The position numbers were made by a program, and so were the translations under genes. Under the pieces are notes generated by a model. That model saw nothing but the letters and a program-made list of their open reading frames with translations. It was not told the DNA's origin and made no database searches. This document shows, piece after piece, positions 6,888 through 13,292 of a stretch of DNA of 13,292 bases. Source of the stretch: Flavobacterium psychrophilum. GTDB taxonomy: Bacteria; Bacteroidota; Bacteroidia; Flavobacteriales; Flavobacteriaceae. The DNA lies in assembly GCA_022729635.1 (NCBI GenBank), contig DZAU01000057.1, forward strand, positions 1 through 13,292, in the 5' to 3' direction. Within the stretch, counting starts at the first letter, position 1. Every line of letters begins with the position of its first letter.

Positions 6888-7658
6888 ATGAAACGATTAC
6901 AATTATTAAAGCCGTTGTATTTTGATTACTATCAAAAAAAACAACCCATTACAATATTAAAGCACTTCAATAAAATAAAGCGAAACGAAATTAGTTTTGG
7001 TTATGCCATTGAGAGTAGTGCCGTTTATTCGTCTATGATTGAGGGTAATAATATGGATTTGGATTCATACTTGAAAATTCTTCATTCAGGGATGGATAAA
7101 AAAAACAAATCCTATGTTGAAATTGGAGATTTAAAAGACGCTTATCTTTTTGCAAAAAGCAACAAAATCACTTTGCAAAACGTACTGAAAGCGCATAAAA
7201 TTGCTTCAAAAAACTTAATTGAAAATAAATTATACGTTGGTAAAATAAGAGATACGCAAGTTTATATTTTTGGTAATGGAGTCAAAATTTATACTGGAGC
7301 AAACCCCGACATCGTAAAACAAGAAATTGCAACCCTAATTGAAGATATAAATATTTTAATTGAAAGAGATTTAACAATTAGTGAGGTTTTTTATTTCGCC
7401 TCCTATATTCATTTATTATTTGCTCAAATACATCCTTTTGCAGATGGTAACGGTAGAATTTCAAGATTGTTAGAAAAATGGTTTTTGGCTCAAAAGCTAG
7501 GGGATAATGCTTGGAATATTCCATCTGAAAAAATGTACCAAAAAAACCTAAAAAAATATTACACAAATATCAATGTGGGTACTGAATATGAGAATTTGAA
7601 TTACAACTTGATGAATCCTTTTTTATTGATGTTACCTGTTGCTTTGAGAACAAAATAA
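6888..7658 (+). CDS. Fic-domain protein, likely AMP-transferase with N-terminal inhibitory motif
   Basis: Fic enzymes usually transfer AMP from ATP to a hydroxyl side chain of a target protein. Residue numbers use the ATG at 6888 (256 aa); a TTG at 6852 would add 12 residues, but no SD sequence favours it. The active-site loop IHPFADGNGRISR is complete: catalytic H182, acidic D186 for Mg2+, R190 and R193. Upstream, GKIRDTQVYIF to about GANPDIV fits the beta-hairpin flap that positions the target. Near the N-terminus S48-x3-E52-G53 (SSMIEGN) matches the inhibitory motif (S/T)xxxE(G/N), whose Glu blocks productive ATP binding, so this is a class II, self-inhibited Fic. Only about 60 residues follow the loop, so the C-terminal winged helix of longer class II proteins is missing. 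No antitoxin-like gene adjoins. The target is unknown. Confidence 0.9.
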   Translation: MKRLQLLKPLYFDYYQKKQPITILKHFNKIKRNEISFGYAIESSAVYSSMIEGNNMDLDSYLKILHSGMDKKNKSYVEIGDLKDAYLFAKSNKITLQNVLKAHKIASKNLIENKLYVGKIRDTQVYIFGNGVKIYTGANPDIVKQEIATLIEDINILIERDLTISEVFYFASYIHLLFAQIHPFADGNGRISRLLEKWFLAQKLGDNAWNIPSEKMYQKNLKKYYTNINVGTEYENLNYNLMNPFLLMLPVALRTK

Positions 7659-7685
7659 TATTTATACAATTGTAGGATTCCAAGT

Positions 7686-7733
7686 CCCCTAAACGTCAGA
7701 GCAACTTTGACATTCTGTAGGGGTTGCTTTTTT
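7686..7733 (+). terminator. Terminator after fic, with a competing hairpin
   Basis: AGCAAC (7700-7705) pairs with GTTGCT (7723-7728), and six T residues follow at 7728-7733, consistent with a rho-independent terminator 28 nt after the fic stop. A second, mutually exclusive fold pairs CCCCTA (7686-7691) with TAGGGG (7718-7723) and CAGA (7697-7700) with TCTG (7714-7717). The two folds share bases 7700 and 7723. Confidence 0.55.
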
Positions 7734-7795
7734 AAACGAATAATTTGAACCTACGGCAATTGTAGCCTGTGTGTAATCAAATTACTCGTTTTTTT
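7734..7795 (+). terminator. Long imperfect hairpin followed by a T-run
   Basis: AAACGAATAATTTG (7734-7747) and CAAATTACTCGTTT (7778-7791) pair over 14 positions with a single mismatch. A T-run ends the structure (7789-7795, then ATTTT). The 30-nt loop holds a smaller hairpin, CTAC (7751-7754) with GTAG (7762-7765). It begins immediately after the first terminator T-run, so it may be a second, back-up terminator or the end of an undefined element. Confidence 0.5.
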
Positions 7796-7845
7796 ATTTT
7801 AATAGGAGCTTTTATTTTGATAGAATACAAATAAAATCATATTGT

Positions 7846-7867
7846 TTTCGGCAAAGTTTCGGCAAAA
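7846..7867. repeat. Two-copy 11-bp tandem repeat
   Basis: TTTCGGCAAAG (7846-7856) is followed directly by TTTCGGCAAAA (7857-7867), identical at 10 of 11 positions. It lies 10 bp from the terminator stem of the tRNA-Leu gene. Function unknown. Confidence 0.6.
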
Positions 7868-7876
7868 TTAAAAACA

Positions 7877-7908
7877 AAAACCCTTAAAAAATTAATTTTA
7901 AGGGTTTT
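7877..7908 (-). terminator. Terminator of tRNA-Leu
   Basis: AAAACCCTTAAAA (7877-7889) and TTTTAAGGGTTTT (7896-7908) form a perfect 13-bp stem with a 6-nt loop. On the minus strand it lies 14 nt past the tRNA 3' end, and its distal arm runs into TTTTTGTTTTT, as expected for transcription leaving the tRNA gene. Confidence 0.8.
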
Positions 7909-7922
7909 ATAATTTAAAAAAG

Positions 7923-8004
7923 TGCGGGTAATAGGACTCGAACCTACACGCCTTGCGGCACCAGATCCTAAGTCTGGCATGTCTACCAATTTCACCATAC
8001 CCGC
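7923..8004 (-). tRNA. tRNA-Leu (anticodon UAG)
   Basis: The minus strand folds into an 82-nt class II tRNA. The acceptor stem GCGGGTA pairs with TACCCGC, and the discriminator base is A at 7923. The anticodon stem is CCAGA/TCTGG with loop CTTAGGA, giving anticodon UAG (complement of 7968-7970), which reads CUA leucine codons. There is a long variable arm (TGCCGCAAGGCGT) and a T-arm containing GGTTCGAGTCC. The 3' CCA is not encoded (CT follows) and would be added after transcription. It has its own promoter (8018-8046) and terminator (7877-7908), and it is divergent from the M20 dipeptidase. Confidence 0.97.
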
Positions 8005-8017
8005 GAAAATGTGAGTG

Positions 8018-8046
8018 CAAATATAAACATAACTTCTTAGTTTCAA
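8018..8046 (-). promoter_or_regulatory. Promoter of tRNA-Leu
   Basis: On the minus strand, TTG (complement of 8044-8046) is followed after 18 nt by TATATTTG (complement of 8018-8025), a full Bacteroidota consensus with the same -7 box as rplU. Transcription would start near 8011, a few nt upstream of the tRNA 5' end at 8004. Confidence 0.75.
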
Positions 8047-8081
8047 AGGAAATTATTCAAAAATATTCAGTTCCTTTTTTG

Positions 8082-8089
8082 TACTTTTG
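8082..8089 (+). promoter_or_regulatory. Candidate -7 element of the M20 dipeptidase
   Basis: TACTTTTG fits TAnnTTTG and lies 22 nt before the ATG at 8112. No TTG is present at the right distance upstream, so only the -7 half is supported. Confidence 0.45.
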
Positions 8090-8111
8090 AAACTCTAAAA
8101 AATAACAAATA

Positions 8112-9500
8112 ATGGAAACCATAAAATCATACATTCAGCAGCACAAAGACCGTTTTATTTCTGAATTAGTCGAATTGCTGAAAATTCCTTCTGTAAGTGC
8201 CGATGCTGCTTACCATCAAGATATTATCAATACGGCAAATGCTGTAAAAACTAGCCTTGAAAAAGCAGGTTGCGATTTTGTCGAAATTTGCGAAACTCCC
8301 GGAAATCCGATTGTTTATGGCGAAAAAACCATCGATAAGAATTTGCCCACCGTTTTGGTTTACGGACATTATGATGTGCAACCCGCCGATCCTATCGAAT
8401 TATGGACTTCGCCTGCATTTGAACCGGTAATCATAAAAACCGAAATTCATCCCGAAGGTGCCATTTTTGCTCGTGGTTCCTGCGATGACAAAGGTCAAAT
8501 GTATATGCACGTAAAGGCTTTGGAATATATGATTCAAACCAACACTTTGCCTTGCAACGTCAAATTTATGATTGAAGGTGAAGAAGAAATTGGTTCCAAA
8601 AGTTTAAGCTGGTTTGTGGAACGCAACCAAGAAAAACTAAAAAACGACGTGATTTTAATTTCGGATACAGGAATGATTTCTAACCAACAACCTTCCATTA
8701 CGACCGGATTACGTGGGTTGAGTTATGTAGAAGTGGAAGTTACAGGTCCAAATCGCGACTTGCATTCCGGATTGTATGGTGGCGCAGTTGCCAATCCTAT
8801 TAACGTTTTAGCAAAAATGATTGCATCGCTTCACGACGAAAACAACCACGTTACCATTCCCGGTTTTTATGATAAAGTTCAGGAATTATCGCTCGAAGAA
8901 AGAGCCGAAATGGCAAAAGCGCCTTTCAATTTAGAAGACTACAAAAAGGCATTAGACTTAAATGATATTTATGGTGAAAAAGGTTATGTTACCAATGAAA
9001 GAAATTCCATCAGACCTACATTAGATGTCAACGGAATTTGGGGAGGTTACATTGGCGAAGGAGCAAAAACGGTTATTGCGAGTCAGGCTTTCGCCAAAAT
9101 TTCGATGCGATTGGTTCCGAATCAGGATTGGGAGGAAATCACAGAATTATTTACCAAACATTTTAACAATATCGCTCCAGCTGGTGTAAAAGTGAAAGTA
9201 AAACCACATCACGGCGGTCAAGGTTATGTAACCCCAACGGACAGCATTGGCTACAAAGCCGCAAATAAAGCCTATACAGAAACCTTTGGAGTTCCTGCGA
9301 TTCCGGTACGTTCTGGAGGCAGTATTCCTATTGTTGCTTTGTTCGAAAAAGAATTAAAAAGCAAAACTATCCTGATGGGATTTGGTCTCGACAGCGATGC
9401 CATTCATTCGCCAAACGAACATTTTGGGATTTTTAATTACTTGAAAGGAATAGAAACGATTCCGTTGTTTTATAAGTATTTTGTGGAGATGAGTAAATAG
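8112..9500 (+). CDS. M20 family metallopeptidase (dipeptidase)
   Basis: Cytosolic di-zinc peptidase of the M20 family, probably cleaving dipeptides or similar small substrates; no signal peptide is present. Metal and catalytic residues can be placed by family pattern. H86 and D88 lie in YGHYDVQPADP, where D88 orients the general base. D125 is the bridging ligand in RGSCDDKGQM. E158 and E159 in EGEEEIGS are the general base and a ligand. D183 lies in VILISDTG and H432 in SDAIHSPNEH. H216 in DLHSGLYGG belongs to the dimerisation (lid) domain inserted between the two halves of the catalytic domain and fits the residue that completes the active site across the dimer. At 462 residues it is full length for the carnosinase/DapE-like group. 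Single gene, convergent with the saccharopine dehydrogenase gene. Confidence 0.94.
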   Translation: METIKSYIQQHKDRFISELVELLKIPSVSADAAYHQDIINTANAVKTSLEKAGCDFVEICETPGNPIVYGEKTIDKNLPTVLVYGHYDVQPADPIELWTSPAFEPVIIKTEIHPEGAIFARGSCDDKGQMYMHVKALEYMIQTNTLPCNVKFMIEGEEEIGSKSLSWFVERNQEKLKNDVILISDTGMISNQQPSITTGLRGLSYVEVEVTGPNRDLHSGLYGGAVANPINVLAKMIASLHDENNHVTIPGFYDKVQELSLEERAEMAKAPFNLEDYKKALDLNDIYGEKGYVTNERNSIRPTLDVNGIWGGYIGEGAKTVIASQAFAKISMRLVPNQDWEEITELFTKHFNNIAPAGVKVKVKPHHGGQGYVTPTDSIGYKAANKAYTETFGVPAIPVRSGGSIPIVALFEKELKSKTILMGFGLDSDAIHSPNEHFGIFNYLKGIETIPLFYKYFVEMSK

Positions 9501-9506
9501 TTTTTT

Positions 9507-9633
9507 GGACGCAGATAAAACAGATTCGCAAAAGCGAAAACACGGATAAAAACGAATTTCGCTTATTGAAAATAATTTAAAAATCCGCATTCATCCGTGT
9601 TTTTACTAATTAAATCCGTTTAAATCCGTGTCC
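9507..9633. repeat. Imperfect palindromic intergenic repeat (CACGGAT/ATCCGTG type)
   Basis: The 141-bp gap between two convergent genes is nearly filled by one inverted structure. Outer ends GGACGCAGAT (9507-9516) and ATCCGTGTCC (9624-9633) are complementary at 8 of 10 positions. Inside, AAAACACGGAT (9537-9547) and ATCCGTGTTTT (9593-9603) pair perfectly over 11 bp. A small hairpin TTCGC-AAAA-GCGAA sits at 9525-9538, and the word AAATCCGT occurs twice near the right end. From memory, such words recur in flavobacterial intergenic regions. It contains no ORF and could end transcription from both sides. Confidence 0.7.
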
Positions 9634-9641
9634 CATAAAAT

Positions 9642-11003
9642 TTATTTATCAGGATTATACCCCAAATAAGGCACAGTTTGTTCGTTGAAAACAACGCCGT
9701 ATTCTTCTAATTCTTTCAAAATAGGAAGATACACTTCGTCAAGAATTGGAAGTTGTACACCAGGCGTTTTAATCTTTCCATTCAAAATTAACAGGGTTGC
9801 CATTGCTACTGGCAATCCAACGGTTTTTGCCATTGCAGTATAGGTTTGATCTTCGCCAATGCAAACCATTTTTGAGTCGATTTGTTCTTTTTTTCCGTTT
9901 ATTTCGTAACCAAATTTGTGATACATCACAATCATATCCTTGTCTTTGGGCTGAAGTGTCCAACTGTCTCCAAGTATTTTTTCAAGAATTTGAGCTGGTG
10001 TGGCATTTTTTAACCCTACTTTTTTATTGGAATTGAATAAATCTAGCTCCAATAATTTATCCCACATTATATCGTCTTGATCAATTTTTAAAATCAAACG
10101 CATCTTGATTTCTACTGAATCTGTTGGATGATACGGCAAAAATGAGTTAACGAATTGTCTATAACTCATGTTCTCCGAATTTTCCATAATGTAGCTGTCA
10201 TCCGTCATTCCGAGTTGCACAAACATATTCCAGGCTTTAGAAAAACCCACTCTTCGGATTGTTCCTCTATATAAGGTGAGTACATCTTTTAATCCATAAA
10301 TGTCAAGATATTTCAGTGAATCCCTATTCGAATAAGCTTCAAATCTACCGTAACCTTCTACTTCCAGAAATTCGGTTCTGCGAAATAAATTCCAATACGG
10401 AATATACTTATAAGCTCCTTCCTGAATGAATTTTGCTGCGCCACCTTGTCCGGCAAGAACAACGTTTCTTGGAGCCCAAGTAAATTTATAATTCCACAAA
10501 TTTGTGTCGGATTCTGGAGCCACCAAGCCTCCGCAAAAAGATTCAAACAAAAGCATTTTTCCTCCTTTATTTCTGATTTCATTTATGACTTTCATGGCAC
10601 TCATGTGGTCAATTCCGGGATCAAGACCAATTTCATTCATAAAAATCAAATTGCTTTCCTTGGCTAGAGCATCTAATTCTTGCATCGCATCGCTAATATA
10701 GGAAGCTGTTACCATGTGTTTTTTGTAAACAATACAATCCTTGGCAACCTCAATATGAAGATGGGCAGGCAACATCGAAATTACAATATTGGCTTTTTGA
10801 ATCGCTTCTTTTCGTTGTTTCTCATCAAAAATATCTAAAGCAATTGCGGTAGCATTAGGATGATTATTTGTTTTTAATTCAGCTGCTGCCAATGATAAAT
10901 CTCCAATAACAAGATGTAAATCTTCTTTTTCAGATTTATTTAAAAGATATTGAATTAGTGACGAAGCCGATCTTCCCGCTCCAATGATTAAAACTGTTCT
11001 CAT
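9642..11003 (-). CDS. Saccharopine dehydrogenase family protein
   Basis: NAD(P)-dependent oxidoreductase of the saccharopine dehydrogenase family, which interconverts saccharopine with lysine or glutamate plus a semialdehyde or keto acid; which reaction this one catalyses cannot be read here. The 453 residues begin with a Rossmann nucleotide-binding motif, VLIIGAGRSASS (about 4-15). The family segments HLHIEVAKDCIVYKKH and NEIGLDPGIDHMSAMK follow, then a long catalytic/dimerisation domain. The frame is open for 18 more codons, to an ATG at 11057. I chose 11003 because the Rossmann strand then starts at residue 2 and because the promoter at 11022-11052 would start transcription near 11015, downstream of that earlier ATG. 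Single gene, no signal peptide, cytoplasmic. Confidence 0.9.
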   Translation of the reverse strand: MRTVLIIGAGRSASSLIQYLLNKSEKEDLHLVIGDLSLAAAELKTNNHPNATAIALDIFDEKQRKEAIQKANIVISMLPAHLHIEVAKDCIVYKKHMVTASYISDAMQELDALAKESNLIFMNEIGLDPGIDHMSAMKVINEIRNKGGKMLLFESFCGGLVAPESDTNLWNYKFTWAPRNVVLAGQGGAAKFIQEGAYKYIPYWNLFRRTEFLEVEGYGRFEAYSNRDSLKYLDIYGLKDVLTLYRGTIRRVGFSKAWNMFVQLGMTDDSYIMENSENMSYRQFVNSFLPYHPTDSVEIKMRLILKIDQDDIMWDKLLELDLFNSNKKVGLKNATPAQILEKILGDSWTLQPKDKDMIVMYHKFGYEINGKKEQIDSKMVCIGEDQTYTAMAKTVGLPVAMATLLILNGKIKTPGVQLPILDEVYLPILKELEEYGVVFNEQTVPYLGYNPDK

Positions 11004-11021
11004 AATTACATAAATATAACA

Positions 11022-11052
11022 CAAATATATATTATTGTTGTATTTATAACAA
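11022..11052 (-). promoter_or_regulatory. Promoter of the saccharopine dehydrogenase family gene
   Basis: On the minus strand, TTG (complement of 11050-11052) is followed after 20 nt by TATATTTG (complement of 11022-11029). The same -7 octamer serves rplU and tRNA-Leu in this window. The predicted start near 11015 leaves a leader of about 12 nt and decides the start codon at 11003. Confidence 0.7.
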
Positions 11053-11147
11053 CTCACAATGAAAATTATTTTAATTTTTGTTTAAAATTAAATCGAGAAG
11101 ACGCAAAAGAATTTCCTAATTATCTTTCACTTTGATGAGATAAGAGA

Positions 11148-11155
11148 TACTTTTG
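11148..11155 (+). promoter_or_regulatory. Candidate -7 element of the DUF423 gene
   Basis: TACTTTTG fits TAnnTTTG and lies 17 nt before the ATG at 11173. It is the same octamer as that before the M20 dipeptidase. No properly spaced TTG is seen upstream. Confidence 0.4.
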
Positions 11156-11172
11156 TAAAAAAATTTCGCAGG

Positions 11173-11559
11173 ATGGACAAAAAAATAATTTCTACAGGAG
11201 CTTTTTTCGGAATGTTGGCTATCGTTTTAGGAGCATTTGGCGCACACGCTTTAAAAAAAGTTTTAACCATTGAAGAACTTTCTACATTCGAAACCGGAGT
11301 GAGATACCAAATGTATCACGCTTTCTTTTTATTATTCATTGGAATAACAAACTCTATTTCCCAAAAAACAAAGAAAACAATATTGTACTTAGTTGTTTTT
11401 GGAGTGATTTTCTTTTCTGGATCCATTTATTTATTGGCAACAAATAATCTTACCTCTTTTGATTTTAAAATTATAGGATTCGTAACACCTTTGGGCGGAT
11501 TGCTATTAATATTAGGCTGGGGAGCATTATTGTTGAATTATTTTAGCAAAAAATCATAA
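11173..11559 (+). CDS. DUF423 family small inner-membrane protein (YgdD-like)
   Basis: A 128-residue protein with about four membrane spans: roughly 6-26, 46-62, 68-88 and 98-122. The N-terminal pattern GAFFGMLAIVLGAFGAHALKK followed by FETGVRYQMYHAFFLL is typical of the DUF423/YgdD family, including the conserved GAFGAHAL and the YQMYHA segment at the second span. Length is normal for the family. The biochemical role of the family is unknown. It lies 80 bp upstream of pckA on the same strand. pckA has its own candidate -7 box and I see no clear terminator in the gap, so read-through into pckA is possible. Confidence 0.9.
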   Translation: MDKKIISTGAFFGMLAIVLGAFGAHALKKVLTIEELSTFETGVRYQMYHAFFLLFIGITNSISQKTKKTILYLVVFGVIFFSGSIYLLATNNLTSFDFKIIGFVTPLGGLLLILGWGALLLNYFSKKS

Positions 11560-11596
11560 AATTATTTTTATCAAATCCTGTCCAAAATTAAATCTA

Positions 11597-11604
11597 TAAT
11601 TTTG
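11597..11604 (+). promoter_or_regulatory. Candidate -7 element of pckA
   Basis: TAATTTTG fits TAnnTTTG and lies 35 nt before the pckA ATG. The upstream element is weak: CTG 16 nt away is the nearest approach to TTG. Confidence 0.45.
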
Positions 11605-11639
11605 CGTCCAATAAATTAAAACTCACAACCAATAAATTT

Positions 11640-13241
11640 ATGGACAACTACGCCTTATTTACGAAATCGATTTCGTTAAAAAATTTAGGAATCGAAAACC
11701 CAACCATTCATTATCAATTATCAGCCGAAGAATTACACGAAAAAACTTTGCAATCAGAGCAGGGAATCGAAAATTCGACAGGTGCTTTAGCTATTAATAC
11801 CGGAGAATTTACAGGTCGCTCACCGCAGGATCGATTTATTGTAAAAGACAGTATCACCGAAGACAAAGTTTGGTGGGGAAATGTCAATATTCCATTCGAA
11901 GCTGATGCTTTTGATGCTTTATACAATAAAGTGACCTCTTATTTGTCCAACAAAGAAGTTTTTGTCAGAGACTCTTATGTCTGTGCCGATGCGAATTACA
12001 GACTAAATGTTCGCGTTGTTACCGAAACGGCTTGGGCAAATTTATTTTGTTTCAATATGTTCTTGAGACCTGAAACTGAAGAATTAGTAGATTTCACACC
12101 TGAATGGACTTTACTTTGTGTTCCAAGTTTTATGGCAAATCCAGCAATTGACGGAACGCGTCAAGGCAATTTTGCTATTCTTGATTTTACCAAAAAAATT
12201 GCCCTTGTAGGTGGAACCGGATACACAGGCGAAATGAAAAAAGGAATATTTTCGGCTTTGAATTTTATTCTTCCCGTTTTCAAAAATACTTTGCCAATGC
12301 ATTGCAGTGCCAATGTAGGAAATGAAGGCGACACTGCCATTTTCTTTGGATTATCCGGAACCGGAAAAACAACTCTATCGGCTGATCCAGCCAGAAAACT
12401 CATAGGAGACGACGAACACGGTTGGACAAATGAAAACACCGTTTTCAATTTTGAAGGTGGATGTTATGCAAAAGTGGTCAATCTTACTGAAGAAAATGAA
12501 CCTGACATTTTTAGAGCCATAAAAAAAGGGGCAATTCTGGAAAACGTTGTCTTTAAAAAGGGAACAAACGAGGTCGATTATCAGGACGTTTCTATAACTC
12601 CAAATACCAGAGTTAGTTATCCTATTTATCATATTGACAATATCCAACCTAATTCGATTGGTGAAAACCCAAAAAATATATTTTTCCTTACGGCAGATTC
12701 TTTTGGGATTTTGCCTCCAATTTCAAGGTTAACTCCCGGTCAAGCCGCTTATCATTTTATTTCTGGCTACACTGCAAAAGTTGCAGGAACCGAAGCCGGA
12801 ATTAATGAACCACAGCCCAATTTTTCGGCTTGTTTTGGAGCTCCATTTATGCCTTTGCATCCAACAAAATATGCCGAAATGTTAAGCAAAAAAATGAAAG
12901 ATGCCAATGTAAAAGTTTGGCTCATCAACACTGGTTGGACTGGCGGACCTTATGGAACGGGCAGTCGGATGAAACTGAAATACACACGAGCAATGATTAC
13001 TGCTGCATTAAACGGAGAATTAGACAATGTGGAATATGTAAATCACAGCGTTTTTGGAATTGCAAAACCGCAATCTTGTCCTAATGTTCCAAGTGAAATA
13101 TTGAATCCAAGAAATACTTGGGAAGACCCCAATTTATATGATATAAAAGCGGTAGAATTAGCTCAAAAATTCAAGGCTAATTTTGCCAAGTTTTCAGCAT
13201 TTGCCAATCCCGAAATTATGGGAGGAGCTCCACTGGTTTAG
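11640..13241 (+). CDS. pckA: Phosphoenolpyruvate carboxykinase (ATP)
   Basis: Converts oxaloacetate and ATP to phosphoenolpyruvate, ADP and CO2, the entry step of gluconeogenesis in the cytoplasm; in some bacteria that ferment or fix CO2 it also runs in reverse. The 533 residues are close to the 540 of the E. coli ATP-dependent enzyme and carry its hallmarks. GEFTGRSPQDRFIV near the N-terminus contains the oxaloacetate-binding arginine. The segment MHCSANVG holds H221, a Mn2+ ligand. The P-loop GLSGTGKTT spans 237-245 with K243, and the kinase-2 motif LIGDDEHGW spans 254-262 with D257 and D258. GTGSRMKLKYTRAMITAAL lies near the C-terminus. The P-loop form identifies the ATP enzyme and not the unrelated-looking GTP enzyme. 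The gene is complete and is followed 20 bp later by a strong terminator. Confidence 0.98.
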   Translation: MDNYALFTKSISLKNLGIENPTIHYQLSAEELHEKTLQSEQGIENSTGALAINTGEFTGRSPQDRFIVKDSITEDKVWWGNVNIPFEADAFDALYNKVTSYLSNKEVFVRDSYVCADANYRLNVRVVTETAWANLFCFNMFLRPETEELVDFTPEWTLLCVPSFMANPAIDGTRQGNFAILDFTKKIALVGGTGYTGEMKKGIFSALNFILPVFKNTLPMHCSANVGNEGDTAIFFGLSGTGKTTLSADPARKLIGDDEHGWTNENTVFNFEGGCYAKVVNLTEENEPDIFRAIKKGAILENVVFKKGTNEVDYQDVSITPNTRVSYPIYHIDNIQPNSIGENPKNIFFLTADSFGILPPISRLTPGQAAYHFISGYTAKVAGTEAGINEPQPNFSACFGAPFMPLHPTKYAEMLSKKMKDANVKVWLINTGWTGGPYGTGSRMKLKYTRAMITAALNGELDNVEYVNHSVFGIAKPQSCPNVPSEILNPRNTWEDPNLYDIKAVELAQKFKANFAKFSAFANPEIMGGAPLV

Positions 13242-13261
13242 TTAATTTTAATTCAAAAACA

Positions 13262-13292
13262 AAAAAAGCTGTTCATTATGGACAGCTTTTTT
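13262..13292 (+). terminator. Rho-independent terminator of pckA
   Basis: A-run plus GCTGTTC (13262-13274) pairs with GGACAGC plus T-run (13280-13292) around the loop ATTAT; one G-T pair is included. The T-run 13287-13292 is the last sequence in the window and may continue beyond it. The A-run on the left makes it potentially active for transcription from the other side as well. Confidence 0.9.

Noticed and set aside
7671..7691. tRNA-like T-arm (GGATTCCAAGTCC) suggesting a broken tRNA
   Set aside because: Only three base pairs form, the loop does not match TTCRA, and no acceptor or anticodon arm can be found nearby.
7667..7765. Nine-bp direct repeat CAATTGTAG (7667-7675 and 7757-7765) as a target-site duplication
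   Set aside because: The segment between the copies has no terminal inverted repeats or transposase, and the second copy lies inside the loop of a hairpin; a chance repeat is adequate.
7837..8046. Minus-strand reading frame of 69 codons covering the tRNA-Leu gene
   Set aside because: Its middle part is the conceptual translation of the tRNA (the familiar VKLVDMPDLGSGAARRVGSSP pattern seen when tRNA-Leu genes are mis-annotated as proteins).

Overview
The window is AT-rich chromosomal DNA that looks like the order Flavobacteriales (phylum Bacteroidota), most likely a Flavobacterium or a close relative. This rests on several clues: repeated promoters of the Bacteroidota type (TTG, about 18-21 nt, then TAnnTTTG), no clear Shine-Dalgarno sequences, a tRNA gene without an encoded CCA, a ribosomal protein L21 with a long Lys/Ala/Glu-rich tail, and an intergenic repeat built from CACGGAT/ATCCGTG words, which I recall as common in flavobacterial genomes. 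No database search was possible, so the genus is an inference.

Layout. 1-685 (minus): the rplU-rpmA ribosomal operon, with rpmA cut by the window edge. 686-953: back-to-back promoters for rplU and the next operon. 954-4339 (plus): two M16 metallopeptidase subunits with signal peptides. The first keeps the zinc motif and the second keeps the substrate-binding R/Y pair and carries an extra C-terminal domain; a bidirectional terminator follows. 4437-5303 (minus): an EamA/DMT transporter. 5409-5786 (plus): a lipoprotein with a heavy-metal-associated (HMA) domain and a C-x3-C metal site. 5837-6607 (minus): an unrecognised membrane-anchored coiled-coil protein. 6888-7658 (plus): a Fic-domain enzyme with an intact catalytic motif and its own inhibitory motif. 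7676-7908: a gene-free, structured interval with three T-tract-associated hairpins and a short tandem repeat. 7923-8004 (minus): tRNA-Leu(UAG). 8112-9500 (plus): an M20 dipeptidase. 9507-9633: an imperfect palindromic repeat between convergent genes. 9642-11003 (minus): a saccharopine dehydrogenase-family protein. 11173-11559 (plus): a small DUF423 membrane protein. 11640-13241 (plus): ATP-dependent PEP carboxykinase with its terminator at the window end.

How the genes fit together. Most are housekeeping genes in separate transcription units: translation (rplU, rpmA, tRNA-Leu), peptide breakdown (M16 pair, M20 dipeptidase), amino-acid metabolism (saccharopine dehydrogenase family) and gluconeogenesis (pckA). 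The accessory-looking part is about 5.8-7.9 kb: the orphan coiled-coil protein, the divergent Fic gene with a palindrome over its candidate promoter, and the structured DNA up to the tRNA. I see no CRISPR array, complete insertion sequence, phage gene or rRNA. Nothing here is clearly a new multi-gene system. The best leads are the structured interval after fic, the Fic locus itself, and the complementary M16 pair with its extra domain.
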